From: Schauerella aestuarii
GTDB lineage: Bacteria > Pseudomonadota > Gammaproteobacteria > Burkholderiales > Burkholderiaceae_B
Assembly (NCBI RefSeq): GCF_009866805.1
Contig: NZ_SIZW01000042.1
Coordinates: forward strand, 124,001 to 188,000
Direction: 5' to 3'
DNA length: 64,000 nt
Shown: positions 12,577 through 21,111 of the stretch, in pieces
How positions within the stretch are numbered: the first letter of the stretch is position 1
Layout of the letters: every line of letters begins with the position of its first letter
Made by a program: the position numbers and the translations under genes
The notes under the pieces: generated by a model
What the model was told of the DNA's origin: nothing
What the model saw: only the letters and a program-made list of their open reading frames with translations
Databases searched by the model: none

Positions 12577-13455
12577 ATGCAAGACGGGCAGTTGCAACTG
12601 ACCGACCGTGTGTCCCCCAACGTGTCCGTTGCATGGCGGTTGCGCCCAACCATGGGCGTCGCCGTTCTCGGTATGCTCGTACTGGCAGGATGCAGTTCCA
12701 CCGGCACGCGTGCGCCGGTCACCGATCTGTCCAACGGCCAGGCCGCGCCCACTGCGCAAGCTGGTGGCACGTATGTGGTGCGACCCGGCGATACGCTGTT
12801 GAAGATCGCCCGCGCCCATAACGTGGATATGGATAGCCTGCGCCGCTGGAACAACCTCACCGATCCCAACCAGTTGACGGTGGGCCAGGTGCTCAAGCTG
12901 TCCGCCAGTGGTGCCGTGGCGGCCGCGCCGTCGACCGGCGGATCGCGTGTCACGCCGATTACCGGTACAACACCGCAACCTCGTCCGCTCGATGACAACG
13001 CGATGAAACCGGACGAGGGCACGCCGGCCACTCCCGCCGCGCCGCCTCCCGTGGCCACGCCGGCCCGCACGGCACCTGCGCCCGATGCAGGCGTGATCAA
13101 CTGGGGCTGGCCCGCCAGCGGCGACCTGATTCAAACGTTCAATGCCAACAGCAAGGGTATCGATATCGCCGGCGCGCCTGGCGATCCGGTCAATGCTGCG
13201 GCAGATGGCAAGGTCATGTACAGCGGCAACGGTGTGCGCGGCCTGGGCAATCTGATCATCATCAATCACCAGAACGGCTTCATTACGGCCTACGCGCACA
13301 ACCGCACGCTGCTGGTCAAGACCGGGCAAGAGGTCAAGCGCGGTGCCAAGATCGCCGAAATCGGACAAACCGACGCGACGTCACCGCGTCTGCACTTCGA
13401 GGTCCGGCGCCAGGGCACGCCGGTCGATCCGCTCAAGTATCTGCCGCAGAAATGA
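12577..13455 (+). CDS. nlpD: NlpD-type murein hydrolase activator lipoprotein (LysM + degenerate LytM)
   Basis: A cell-division lipoprotein expected to activate a periplasmic amidase (AmiC in E. coli). ATG 12577 follows AGGAG at 8 bases. Signal with lipobox LVLAGC, lipidated Cys39; LysM domain at about residues 65-109 (YVVRPGDTLLKIAR); a Pro/Ala-rich linker; and a C-terminal LytM/M23 domain. The first metal His of the usual HxGxD is replaced by Lys (KGIDIAG) and the HxH motif reads RLHFEV, so the domain should not cleave peptidoglycan itself, as in NlpD and EnvC. Third gene after surE and pcm. Its stop overlaps the next start in an ATGA arrangement. Confidence 0.9.
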   Translation: MQDGQLQLTDRVSPNVSVAWRLRPTMGVAVLGMLVLAGCSSTGTRAPVTDLSNGQAAPTAQAGGTYVVRPGDTLLKIARAHNVDMDSLRRWNNLTDPNQLTVGQVLKLSASGAVAAAPSTGGSRVTPITGTTPQPRPLDDNAMKPDEGTPATPAAPPPVATPARTAPAPDAGVINWGWPASGDLIQTFNANSKGIDIAGAPGDPVNAAADGKVMYSGNGVRGLGNLIIINHQNGFITAYAHNRTLLVKTGQEVKRGAKIAEIGQTDATSPRLHFEVRRQGTPVDPLKYLPQK

Positions 13456-14234
13456 TCCCCACGCTCGTCTTCGACCTCGAAACCCTGCCCGACGCGGCAG
13501 GATTGCGGCGATTGAACGGCTGGGGGCCGGAAGTGTCCGATCTCGAGGTCGTCGAGCGGGCACTGGCGGTGCGCCGCGAGGCGACGGGCCACGACTTCAT
13601 GCCGTTGCACTTGCATCAGGTGGCCGTCATCGGTTGCGCGTTTCGCGACGACAACGGCTTTCGTGTGAAGTGCATCGGCGGCCCCGACGACCCTGAGTCG
13701 GCCTTGCTCGCCGGCTTCTTCAAGACCATCGAGCGCTACACGCCAAAACTCGTGAGCTGGAACGGCTCGGGCTTCGACCTGCCGGTGCTGCACTATCGCA
13801 GCCTCATTCACGGCGTGCCCGCGCCGCGCTATTGGGACATGGGCGAAGAAGACCGCGACTTCAAGTACAACAATTACATCAGCCGCTACCACCCGCGTCA
13901 TACCGATCTGATGGATGTGCTGGCCAAGTTCAACGGCCGTGCCAACGCGCCGCTGGACGATCTGGCGAAGCTCTGCGGCTTTCCCGGCAAGCTGGGAATG
14001 GATGGCAGCAAGGTATGGGAAGCGTGGACCACGGGCCGCGCCGACGAAGTGCGCGCGTATTGCGAAACGGACGTCGTTAATACGTGGCTGGTGTACTGCC
14101 GCTTTCAATTGCTGCGCGGCGAACTCGATCGTCATGCCTACGACGCTGAAATCGCGCTAGTGCGCGAAACGCTTGCCGCCAGTGACGCGCCGCACTGGGC
14201 CGAGTATCTCGCGGCCTGGCCGGCCGGCGACTGA
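13452..14234 (+). CDS. PolB-type DEDD 3'-5' exonuclease (DNA_pol_B_exo2 family)
   Basis: A 260-aa stand-alone nuclease related to the proofreading domain of family B polymerases. Exo I is FDLETLP (Asp8, Glu10), Exo II is SWNGSGFDLPVL with the second acidic metal ligand, and Exo III is YCETDVVNTW. It starts in the nlpD stop (ATGA), so it belongs to the surE-pcm-nlpD transcript. In many gamma- and betaproteobacteria rpoS occupies this place. Likely acts on single-stranded DNA or RNA ends; not tested here. Confidence 0.85.
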   Translation: MIPTLVFDLETLPDAAGLRRLNGWGPEVSDLEVVERALAVRREATGHDFMPLHLHQVAVIGCAFRDDNGFRVKCIGGPDDPESALLAGFFKTIERYTPKLVSWNGSGFDLPVLHYRSLIHGVPAPRYWDMGEEDRDFKYNNYISRYHPRHTDLMDVLAKFNGRANAPLDDLAKLCGFPGKLGMDGSKVWEAWTTGRADEVRAYCETDVVNTWLVYCRFQLLRGELDRHAYDAEIALVRETLAASDAPHWAEYLAAWPAGD

Positions 14235-14346
14235 TACGCCGATTCCGCTTCGCAATCGATTGAAATAACGGCGCCGTGTTCGAAACCGGCGCGTAACCGC
14301 TCCGGCCGCACAATCTGCCTGCGTTCACATCACACAGGAGATTGTC

Positions 14347-14964
14347 ATGACCGCATTCAATTTTCGTCCTCTGGTTGCCGGCTTGACCTTGGCGCTTGCC
14401 GCCGCAGGGTCGACGGGAATGGCCGTCGCGGCCACGAGCGATGCGTCAACGACAGGCGCCGCATCCTCTTCCGCCACGTCGCCGCGTGGCGATCACGCCG
14501 GTAAGCCGGGCAAGCATCAGGAAGGCCGCCATGGCCGCATGATGATGCGTGACGGCATCATGATTCCCGGCCTCGGCCCTCTGAGCAAAGCCCAGGTCGA
14601 AAGCCTGAAGCTCACCAGCGCCCAGCAAGCCAAGGTCGACACGGCCCGCACGGCCTCGCGCACCTTGCACGAGAAGATGCGCGACGCCGGCAAGTCGCGT
14701 CACGATTTGCTCGCCAGCCAACTGAAAGCCAACAAACTCGATCCGCGGGCATTGTCCGACGAATCGGGCAAGGGTCGCGAACAGTTCACGGCCGAGCGCG
14801 GTCAGGTGCGCGATCAGTGGCTGGCCGTCTGGGATAGTTTGACCGATGCCCAGAAGGGCCAGGTGACTGAAATCGTCAAGGTTCGCCAGGCGCGCCACGA
14901 CGAAATGAAGCAAAAACGGATGCAACGCGGCGACGTTGCCCCGCCGCCCCCCACGGGCGCATAA
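14347..14964 (+). CDS. Spy/CpxP-like periplasmic protein with LTxxQ motifs
   Basis: A 205-aa exported protein. ATG 14347 follows AGGAG. An N-terminal signal peptide (LVAGLTLALAAAGSTGMAVAA) is followed by a Ser/Thr/His-rich stretch with HGRMMMRDG, then an alpha-helical region with two LTxxQ-type motifs (LTSAQQAK and LTDAQKGQ). These motifs define the Spy/CpxP chaperone and metal-stress family, so a periplasmic chaperone or metal-responsive role is plausible. The His/Met-rich segment could bind copper, which is an inference. Ends before a strong terminator. Confidence 0.7.
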   Translation: MTAFNFRPLVAGLTLALAAAGSTGMAVAATSDASTTGAASSSATSPRGDHAGKPGKHQEGRHGRMMMRDGIMIPGLGPLSKAQVESLKLTSAQQAKVDTARTASRTLHEKMRDAGKSRHDLLASQLKANKLDPRALSDESGKGREQFTAERGQVRDQWLAVWDSLTDAQKGQVTEIVKVRQARHDEMKQKRMQRGDVAPPPPTGA

Positions 14965-14992
14965 GCAACACGGCCGATTAGGCCAAGACGCG

Positions 14993-15029
14993 GAGGCGGC
15001 ATTTTCCTACAATGCCGCCTCTTCTCTTT
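14993..15029 (+). terminator. Rho-independent terminator after the Spy-like gene
   Basis: GAGGCGGCATT (14993-15003) pairs perfectly over 11 bp with AATGCCGCCTC (15011-15021) around a 7-base loop, followed by TTCTCTTT. TACAAT at 15008-15013 within the hairpin could double as the rlmD -10 element. Confidence 0.7.
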
Positions 15030-15046
15030 GATTGCGTTGTGTCTCG

Positions 15047-16354
15047 ATGGCCGATTTTCTTGATATCGAATCGTTGGACTTGGAAGCCCGTGGCGTAGCA
15101 CGCCATGAAGGCAAAGTCATTTTCGTTCAGGGTGCCTTGCCCGGCGAACGGGTGACGTATACCCCAGTTCGTCAAAAACCGTCCTACGAGGTTGCCCGGG
15201 TCGACAAGATTCTGCGGCCCTCGCCGCAACGTACGATCCCGGCCTGTCCCAACTTCGGTGTGTGTGGGGGCTGTTCGATGCAGCATCTGGAGCCTGCGGC
15301 CCAGATCGCTGTCAAGCAGCGCGTGCTGGAAGACGCCTTTTGGCATTTGGGCAAACTGCGCCCCGATGTGATGCTGGCGCCCATGCATGGGCCCACCTGG
15401 GGCTACCGGTACCGTGCCCGTTGGTCCGTGCGCCTCGTGCCCAAGAAGGGCGGGGTGCTGGTGGGCTTTCGCGAACGCAGCGGCAGCTATGTCGTGGATA
15501 TGAACGAATGCCTGGTGCTGCCGCCGCATGTGAGCGCGCTCATCACGCCGCTGCGCGCGATGCTCGGCACGTTGTCGGCGCCCGATCGCAATCCGCAGAT
15601 CGAAGTGGCCGTGGGCGACAAGGTCACGGTGCTGTTGCTGCGCCATCTTGCGCCGCTCACCGACGACGACTTGCGTATTTTGCGCGAATTTGCGCAGGAC
15701 CATGACGTGCAATGGTGGCTGCAATCCAAGGGCCCCGATACCGTGCATCCGCTGGAGCGTGAGCACGCCGACCAGTTGGCCTATACGCTGCCGCAGTTCG
15801 GTTTGCGCATGCCTTATCGGCCCACCGACTTCACTCAGGTCAACCACACCGTCAACCGCACGCTGATTCAGCGTGCCCTGGCGTTGCTCGAGGTGGCGCC
15901 CGACGATCGCGTTGCGGATATGTTCTGTGGACTGGGCAACTTCACCTTGCCGCTGGCCACGGTGGCGCGCGAAGCCGTGGGTGTGGAAGGCAGCAAGCCG
16001 CTGACCGACCGTGCGCGTGAGGCCGCGGCCTTGCATGGCCTGTCGGACCGGATCGATTTCTCGACGCTCAATCTCTTCGAAGTGGATGTGGACTGGCTGC
16101 GCGGTCTGGGCAAGTTCGATCGCATGGTGATCGACCCGCCGCGCGAGGGTGCGCACGCGTTGTCGATCGCGCTGGCTGCATTGTCGCCTGAAGAGCGGCC
16201 CAAACGCATCGTGTACGTCTCGTGCGCGCCGGCCACGCTGGCACGCGACGCCGCCATCCTCGTGCACGATGGGGGGTATCGCCTGAAGCAGGCCGGCGTG
16301 GTGAATATGTTCCCGCACACCGGGCACGTCGAATCGATCGCCGTTTTCGAGTAA
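15047..16354 (+). CDS. rlmD: 23S rRNA m5U1939 methyltransferase RlmD
   Basis: SAM-dependent RNA methyltransferase (formerly RumA) of 435 aa. An N-terminal TRAM-like RNA-binding domain leads to an iron-sulfur cluster site (CPNFGVCGGC with a further upstream/downstream Cys), then the Rossmann SAM domain (DMFCGLGNFTLPLA), and the nucleophilic cysteine in VSCAPATLARD. ATG 15047 is preferred over an in-frame TTG at 15032. Preceded by a terminator, so probably monocistronic. Confidence 0.92.
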   Translation: MADFLDIESLDLEARGVARHEGKVIFVQGALPGERVTYTPVRQKPSYEVARVDKILRPSPQRTIPACPNFGVCGGCSMQHLEPAAQIAVKQRVLEDAFWHLGKLRPDVMLAPMHGPTWGYRYRARWSVRLVPKKGGVLVGFRERSGSYVVDMNECLVLPPHVSALITPLRAMLGTLSAPDRNPQIEVAVGDKVTVLLLRHLAPLTDDDLRILREFAQDHDVQWWLQSKGPDTVHPLEREHADQLAYTLPQFGLRMPYRPTDFTQVNHTVNRTLIQRALALLEVAPDDRVADMFCGLGNFTLPLATVAREAVGVEGSKPLTDRAREAAALHGLSDRIDFSTLNLFEVDVDWLRGLGKFDRMVIDPPREGAHALSIALAALSPEERPKRIVYVSCAPATLARDAAILVHDGGYRLKQAGVVNMFPHTGHVESIAVFE

Positions 16355-16417
16355 ACGCGCGCATCACACGGCGCGTCCCGCTCAGGACGCGTGCGTCGGG
16401 GGGCAGGTCATTGCAGG

Positions 16418-16468
16418 ACGTGCCTGTGCAGAACTTGCCCATGCACACGTGCCTGTGCGGAACTTGCC
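16418..16468. repeat. Two near-identical 22-bp direct repeats, 29-bp period
   Basis: A 22-bp unit starting ACGTGCCTGTGC at 16418 and again at 16447 differs at one base (A/G at unit position 13). The second copy reaches the stop codon of the GlcG-type gene. Looks like a small local duplication. Confidence 0.6.
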
Positions 16469-16968
16469 TACCTCAGGGCACTGGCGCCCGCGGCTGCAAT
16501 CGCCTCATCATGGTCGGGCGTATCGGCCGACACACCGATCGCGCCAACGATCTGCTCGCCCATTTTGATCGGCAGGCCACCGCGCAGCAGAACAAAACCA
16601 CGCGCGGTAGCCAGGGCCGGCCGCGCACCGTTCACGGCGTTCTCGAGATCGGCGCTCGGGCGGCGAAACAACGCTGCCGTGCGGGCCTTGGCAGGCGCGA
16701 GTTCCACGCCGGCGGGTACCGCCGCATGATCCATACGCAACGTAAGAATCGGCAGGCCGCTGCTGTCGGCAACCGAAATCACGCCCGGCCAGCCTTCCTG
16801 TTCCGCCTTGGCTTGGGCGGCGCGCACAATCTGCTGCGCCTGAGCAAGCGAAAGGCGCGGTTCGACCGGAGCGGCGGCAGGCGCCGCTACCGCATTGACC
16901 GACAGCGTGACTGACGTCAACAGCGCCAATGCCGAAAGGGCGTGAGAAATCGACTTCGAGGGAATCAT
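16468..16968 (-). CDS. Exported GlcG/HbpS family (DUF336) protein
   Basis: A 166-aa protein with a signal peptide (SHALSALALLTSVTLSVNAVA, cleavage near AVAA-PAA) and one GlcG/HbpS domain: LSLAQAQQIVRAAQAKAEQEGW, then VADSSGLPILTLRMD and the C-terminal GAIGVSADTPDHDEAIAAAG. Members of this family include haem-binding HbpS and the accessory protein of glycolate operons; the exported form here fits an extracytoplasmic ligand-binding role. Start at 16968 has GGAG upstream. Divergent from a LysR gene with an operator-like palindrome between them. Confidence 0.8.
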   Translation of the reverse strand: MIPSKSISHALSALALLTSVTLSVNAVAAPAAAPVEPRLSLAQAQQIVRAAQAKAEQEGWPGVISVADSSGLPILTLRMDHAAVPAGVELAPAKARTAALFRRPSADLENAVNGARPALATARGFVLLRGGLPIKMGEQIVGAIGVSADTPDHDEAIAAAGASALR

Positions 16969-17047
16969 GTTCAGGGTGCTCCAGATGAGGGATGCCCCTA
17001 TTGGAGCAAGATCCGGCATTAGGATCATTGCTGGTAATTTGACCGAT

Positions 17048-17066
17048 AATTAGGTTTTACCTAATT
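17048..17066. promoter_or_regulatory. LysR-type operator candidate (perfect inverted repeat)
   Basis: AATTAGG TTTTA CCTAATT is a perfect 7-bp inverted repeat with a 5-base spacer and contains the T-N11-A spacing typical of LysR-family sites. It lies in the 114-base gap between the GlcG-type gene and the divergent LysR gene, 16 bases upstream of the latter's start. Confidence 0.65.
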
Positions 17067-17082
17067 GACGCCGTAGATTCCC

Positions 17083-17949
17083 TTGATCGAACTCAGACAT
17101 CTGCGTTATTTCCTCGAAGCGGCCCAACATCTGCATTTCGCCCGCGCGGCGGAGCGCCTCGGCATCGCCGCGCCCACATTGACCGTACAAATCCAGGAAA
17201 TCGAACGCACGCTCGGCACGGCGCTCTTCCTGCGCAGCAAGCGGGCGGTCGTCCTCACCACCGCCGGCGAAGCGTTCCGCAGCGAGGCCGAGCAGGCACT
17301 GCAGCGGTTCGACGACGCGGTGGCGGCCGGAAAGCGCGCGGGGAGGGGCGAGGCAGGCAAACTCGATATCGGCTATGTGGGGTCGGCGGCGCTGGCCGGA
17401 ACCTTGCAGACGGCCGTGCGATCCTTTCGTGCCGCATGGCCCGAGGTGCATGTCGATGTTCGAGAAATGTCGATGGCATCGTTGCCGACGCGGCTCAAAG
17501 CCGGCGACGTCGATGCCGCGTTCGTGCGGCTTCCCATGGCGTTACCCAAGCAGATCGCCGCGCATGTGCTTTCGCGAGAGCGCTTCTGTGTGGCGCTACC
17601 GAGCGACCATCGGCTGGCCGACCAGCCGGGCAGTGTGCGGGCGGCGGCGCTCAAGGACGAATGGTTTGTGATGCCGGAGCAGGAAAATGGCACCTGGGCC
17701 GTTGCGCGGCGCGGGCGGTTCACACCGCAGATCGCCGGCCGACCGGGCAGCCTGATGACGGTCCTGACGCATGTGTCGCTGGGACGGGGGATTTCGGTTC
17801 TGCCCGACGTGGTGATCGGGCGTATCGTGCTGCACGACGTCGTGTTCAAGCCGCTTGCGGGTGCGCCCGTATTTTCCGAGTTGGCCATGCTGCATCGGCA
17901 AGACAGCAACAGCCCGGTGACCGCTAATTTTCTGCGTCACATCCTTTAG
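17083..17949 (+). CDS. LysR-family transcriptional regulator
   Basis: 288 aa. N-terminal winged helix-turn-helix (LRHLRYFLEAAQHLHFARAA through LTVQIQEIERTLGTALF), then a LysR substrate-binding domain. The start is TTG at 17083, where the conserved MIELRHLRYF begins; no ATG is available nearby. Divergent from the GlcG-type gene and probably both its regulator and self-regulated through the palindrome just upstream. The N-terminus resembles the BenM/CatM branch (LRHLRYFLxxAexLHFxRAA), but the inducer cannot be deduced. Confidence 0.88.
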   Translation: MIELRHLRYFLEAAQHLHFARAAERLGIAAPTLTVQIQEIERTLGTALFLRSKRAVVLTTAGEAFRSEAEQALQRFDDAVAAGKRAGRGEAGKLDIGYVGSAALAGTLQTAVRSFRAAWPEVHVDVREMSMASLPTRLKAGDVDAAFVRLPMALPKQIAAHVLSRERFCVALPSDHRLADQPGSVRAAALKDEWFVMPEQENGTWAVARRGRFTPQIAGRPGSLMTVLTHVSLGRGISVLPDVVIGRIVLHDVVFKPLAGAPVFSELAMLHRQDSNSPVTANFLRHIL

Positions 17950-17976
17950 CGTGGATGGGCCGGGATACGGGTGGCG

Positions 17977-18483
17977 TCAGGCCGTCCAAAGCGCTTTTGC
18001 GCCCGGCAGGTCGAGGTGCGTGAGATACAGGCGCAGATCGAATTCGTACTGGTGGTAATTGGGCTCCATCAGTTCGCACAACTTGTAGAACGCCTTGTCG
18101 TGATGCTTCTCTTTCAGGTGCGCCAACTCATGCACGGCGATCATCTTCAGGAAGGCCTCGGGTGTTTCGCGAAAGACCGACGCTACGCGGATCTCGTGCT
18201 TGGTCTTCAGTTTGCTGCCTTGCACCCGTGAGATGGTGGTGTGCTGCCCCAAGGCATGTGCGATCACCTGCAACTTGCTGTCGAAAGCCACTTTATTCAC
18301 CTGTGCGCCGTTGCGGATATAAGTGTTTTTCAGATCCATCACATAGGCATAAAGCGCACGATCGTTGCGCACACCATGCGCGTCGGGATAGCGCTGCTGC
18401 AGCATGTCGCCCAGCTTGCCGGCATCGGTCAGTGCGCGCACTTTATTCTGAAGCTCATCGGAGTATCCGAGTAGGTATTTCAT
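17977..18483 (-). CDS. YgjP-type metallopeptidase domain protein
   Basis: 168 aa with the zinc motif HELAHLKEKHH, where HExxH plus a downstream His matches YgjP/DUF45 (M48-related) proteins. No signal peptide or membrane helix, so it is cytoplasmic. The C-terminal region after the motif (FYKLCELMEPNYHQYEFDLR) is typical of the family. Start at 18483 is the first Met with family-like sequence. Converges with the LysR gene. Confidence 0.8.
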   Translation of the reverse strand: MKYLLGYSDELQNKVRALTDAGKLGDMLQQRYPDAHGVRNDRALYAYVMDLKNTYIRNGAQVNKVAFDSKLQVIAHALGQHTTISRVQGSKLKTKHEIRVASVFRETPEAFLKMIAVHELAHLKEKHHDKAFYKLCELMEPNYHQYEFDLRLYLTHLDLPGAKALWTA

Positions 18484-18660
18484 ATCGCTCGATTTAGGAC
18501 TGCCATGACTCGTGTGGGTGAGGGCGAGGCCGCGTGAGGACCGCATCGGCGTCACACTTGGGTAAAACGCACGCGTCATGTCTAATGGGTGATCCATGCC
18601 AGCCGGCATGCCGGGCGAGCCAAACACGCCTGACGCACCCTCGATGCACGATTGACGCCG

Positions 18661-19296
18661 ATGCCGCTACAAACCTTGCGCGCCCACCCCCGGTTGACTG
18701 CAGCCGCAGGCATCTTGATCGCCTCGATCGGCATATTGCTGGCTTGCGGCGTGCGCCCCACGCAGGCAGTGTTGCTGGGATTTGACGGCACCGCCATCGT
18801 ATATCTGGTCACAGTGGCCTACTATTTTAATCGTTCCACGCCCGACACGATGCGCGGCGCGGCGGCGACACAGGCGGTGGGGCGCTGGGCCATCCTGGCG
18901 TCCAGCGTCTTGCTGACCGCCGTCGTGCTGATTGCGCTCGGGCTCGAACTACATGCCAGCAAAGGCGGCAGCGTCCTCGATATCGTGTTGGGCACCAGCA
19001 GCATCCTGCTGTCGTGGCTTTTCATGAACTCGATCTTCGCCATGCATTACGCGCACGGGTACTACGGCGACTTGGGGGCGGCGCACCGGGGGCTGGATTT
19101 TCCGGGAGAGGAGGATCCCGATTACTGGGACTTCACCTATTTCGCCGTGGTGATCGGCATGACGTTCCAGGTGTCCGATGTTCAGATCACAAGCCGGCAT
19201 CTGCGCCGCATGGCCTTGCTGCATGGCGTGATCGCCTTTTTCATGAACGTCTTCATTATTGCCATGACGGTCAACATCGTTGCGGGTCAGGCGTGA
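18661..19296 (+). CDS. DUF1345 integral membrane protein
   Basis: 211 aa with about five predicted transmembrane helices and the characteristic SWLFMNSIFAMHYAHGYY and DYWDFTYFAVVIGMTFQVSD segments of DUF1345. Function unknown for the family. ATG 18661 chosen over an upstream in-frame TTG at 18652. Followed 37 bases later by the RraA-type gene on the same strand, so the two may be co-transcribed, though no functional link is known. Confidence 0.8.
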   Translation: MPLQTLRAHPRLTAAAGILIASIGILLACGVRPTQAVLLGFDGTAIVYLVTVAYYFNRSTPDTMRGAAATQAVGRWAILASSVLLTAVVLIALGLELHASKGGSVLDIVLGTSSILLSWLFMNSIFAMHYAHGYYGDLGAAHRGLDFPGEEDPDYWDFTYFAVVIGMTFQVSDVQITSRHLRRMALLHGVIAFFMNVFIIAMTVNIVAGQA

Positions 19297-19333
19297 AGCC
19301 GCATTTTCCTTAACCGACCCAAGTGAGTAACGC

Positions 19334-19903
19334 ATGACGCAACCCTTCGTTCCCCCGTCGTACGCATTGGCGCGCGACGTAATGTGGGCCACGGCCGATT
19401 TGTGCGACGCGTTGCGCGGCGTGCCGGATGCCGGACTGCGCATCCTGCCGGACGGCTTCCATGCTTATGGGGGACGGCCCTGGTATTTCGGTGAAGTGGC
19501 ACTCGCCGTCGTGCCGCAGTCCAATGGGGCGATGTCGCTGGCCGCGATCCTGGGCACGCCCGGACAAGGCCGGGTACTGATCGCCGAGGGGCGCGGCAAC
19601 GCCCAGCATGCGATTCTGGGCGATCGCATGGCGGCACTCGCCGTGCAAAACGGGTGGGCCGGTGTGATCGTGCACGGCTATGTGCGCGACACCAAGGACC
19701 TGATCCGCATGCCGGTCGGCATCCATGCATTGGGCGCGCGGCCAAATCGGGCAGAAGACATGCCGCCGGCCGAGATCGCCTCGCACGTCGAGATCGGCGC
19801 GATTACCGTGCGGGCGGGCGATTGGGTTTACGCCGATGGCGACGGCATCATTCTGCTGGCGCGGCGGCATACCGAGTTCCAACTGGGGAGCCTTGGCGCG
19901 TAG
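19334..19903 (+). CDS. RraA-like aldolase / oxaloacetate decarboxylase family protein
   Basis: 189 aa with the RraA fold signature: GRGNAQHAILGDRMAALAVQ, GWAGVIVHGYVRD and ADGDGIILL. It retains the D-X20-R-D motif (Asp of LGDR, Arg-Asp of VRD) that family literature associates with 4-hydroxy-4-methyl-2-oxoglutarate/CHA aldolase and oxaloacetate decarboxylase activity, so a catalytic role is more likely than RNase E inhibition. The neighbourhood of dehydrogenase and DapA-type genes also suits a 2-oxoacid pathway. Substrate unproven. Confidence 0.8.
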   Translation: MTQPFVPPSYALARDVMWATADLCDALRGVPDAGLRILPDGFHAYGGRPWYFGEVALAVVPQSNGAMSLAAILGTPGQGRVLIAEGRGNAQHAILGDRMAALAVQNGWAGVIVHGYVRDTKDLIRMPVGIHALGARPNRAEDMPPAEIASHVEIGAITVRAGDWVYADGDGIILLARRHTEFQLGSLGA

Positions 19904-19972
19904 CGCCGTCTGCGCGGTGAGGGTTACACGGTTGCCGGAAGGCATTCGCTGCGTTCGCCGCCAGGCTGCACA

Positions 19973-20869
19973 CTATCCTTTTTCCGTTTCTTCCAGCAAC
20001 CAATCTCGAAAGGCCGCGATCGCCGGGATGCCGAGTTTCTCGGGCGGCGTAAAAAAATAATAGCCGGCGCCGGTATTGAAGGGCAGATCGAACGCCGCTT
20101 GCAAATCGCCGCGCTCGATGTCGTCCGCCACCAGAAAGGTGGGCAGCAGGCCCACGCCGATGCCGGATGCCACCGCTTGAATCAAGTGCGTGGTGAGCTC
20201 GAACTGCGCACCCAGCCGCATCGATTTCAGCGGTAGATCCTGCGCCAGGAACCAGCGTTGCCATACTTCCGGGCGGGCGGCCACCTGCAACAGCAGATGC
20301 TGCGCCAAGTCCTTGGGTGAGTGCATGGGGTGCGCCGCGGCCATAGCGGGACTGATCACCGGCAGCACTTCTTCGTCCATCAAATGGTAGGACACCAGTC
20401 CCGGCCATGTGCCGTCGCCCACCGCAATCACCGCGTCGATGCCGGCCAGATCGAGATCGAACTGCGTGACGCGCGCATGCAGGTGCACCAGGATGCCGGG
20501 ATGCTTGGCGTAGAAGCCGTTCAAGCGCGGCATCAACCATTTTGCGGTGAAGGTGGGCAAGGCGGCCAGATGCAGCGAGCCGCGGCCTGCACGATAGGCA
20601 ATGGCCTGCAACGAGGCACTGCGGATGCGTTGCAGCGCGCCACCGAGTTCGCGTTGATACAAGGCACCCGCTTCGGTAAGCAGGATGCGGCGTTTTTCGC
20701 GTTTGAAGAGCGGCACCTCGAGCAAGTCTTCCAGGGCCTGTACCTGGCGGCTGACGGCACTTTGCGTGAGCGAGAGTTCGACGGCAGCCCGCGTGAAGCT
20801 CAGGTGCCGCGCGCTCGCCTCGAACGCCAGCAGTAACGACATGGATGGGGTCAGGCGACGGGGATTCAT
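19973..20869 (-). CDS. LysR-family regulator (GcvA-like)
   Basis: 298 aa; starts MNPRRLTPSMSLLLAFEASARHLSFTRAAVELSLTQSAVSRQV, close to the GcvA/AmpR subgroup, whose N-terminus is of the LLAFEAAARHLSFTRAA type. Start at 20869 is the family-consistent Met; a longer open frame exists. Divergent from the large FAD/Fe-S dehydrogenase gene with 242 bases between, containing an inverted repeat of LysR-site spacing, so it probably controls that operon. Confidence 0.88.
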   Translation of the reverse strand: MNPRRLTPSMSLLLAFEASARHLSFTRAAVELSLTQSAVSRQVQALEDLLEVPLFKREKRRILLTEAGALYQRELGGALQRIRSASLQAIAYRAGRGSLHLAALPTFTAKWLMPRLNGFYAKHPGILVHLHARVTQFDLDLAGIDAVIAVGDGTWPGLVSYHLMDEEVLPVISPAMAAAHPMHSPKDLAQHLLLQVAARPEVWQRWFLAQDLPLKSMRLGAQFELTTHLIQAVASGIGVGLLPTFLVADDIERGDLQAAFDLPFNTGAGYYFFTPPEKLGIPAIAAFRDWLLEETEKG

Positions 20870-20968
20870 TCGGGTTGTGGTGATCGTCGAGAATGCACAA
20901 AGATCATGCTTTGGCGTCATGGTCAAAACCAATTATCCCGCAGTTTTACGTCGATCTTGCGATAGATC

Positions 20969-20987
20969 ATTCATAAAGCGAATGAAT
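20969..20987. promoter_or_regulatory. Inverted repeat, LysR-site candidate
   Basis: ATTCAT AAAGCGA ATGAAT: perfect 6-bp arms, 7-base spacer, with T-N11-A spacing, in the gap between divergent LysR and dehydrogenase genes, about 100 bases from the LysR start. Confidence 0.4.
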
Positions 20988-21111
20988 AAGGCGAGAAACT
21001 TACGTTTTTCAAGCGCGCTTGTGCCCACCATAATGACGGCTCCACATACGATTGCGCGTCCACGCAGTACCCGCCGCGCGCTCACATTCCACCATCAGGA
21101 GACCCCACCGC

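Noticed and set aside
19334-19903. Calling the RraA-type gene an RNase E inhibitor
   Set aside because: The D-X20-R-D motif favours the aldolase/decarboxylase branch of the family.
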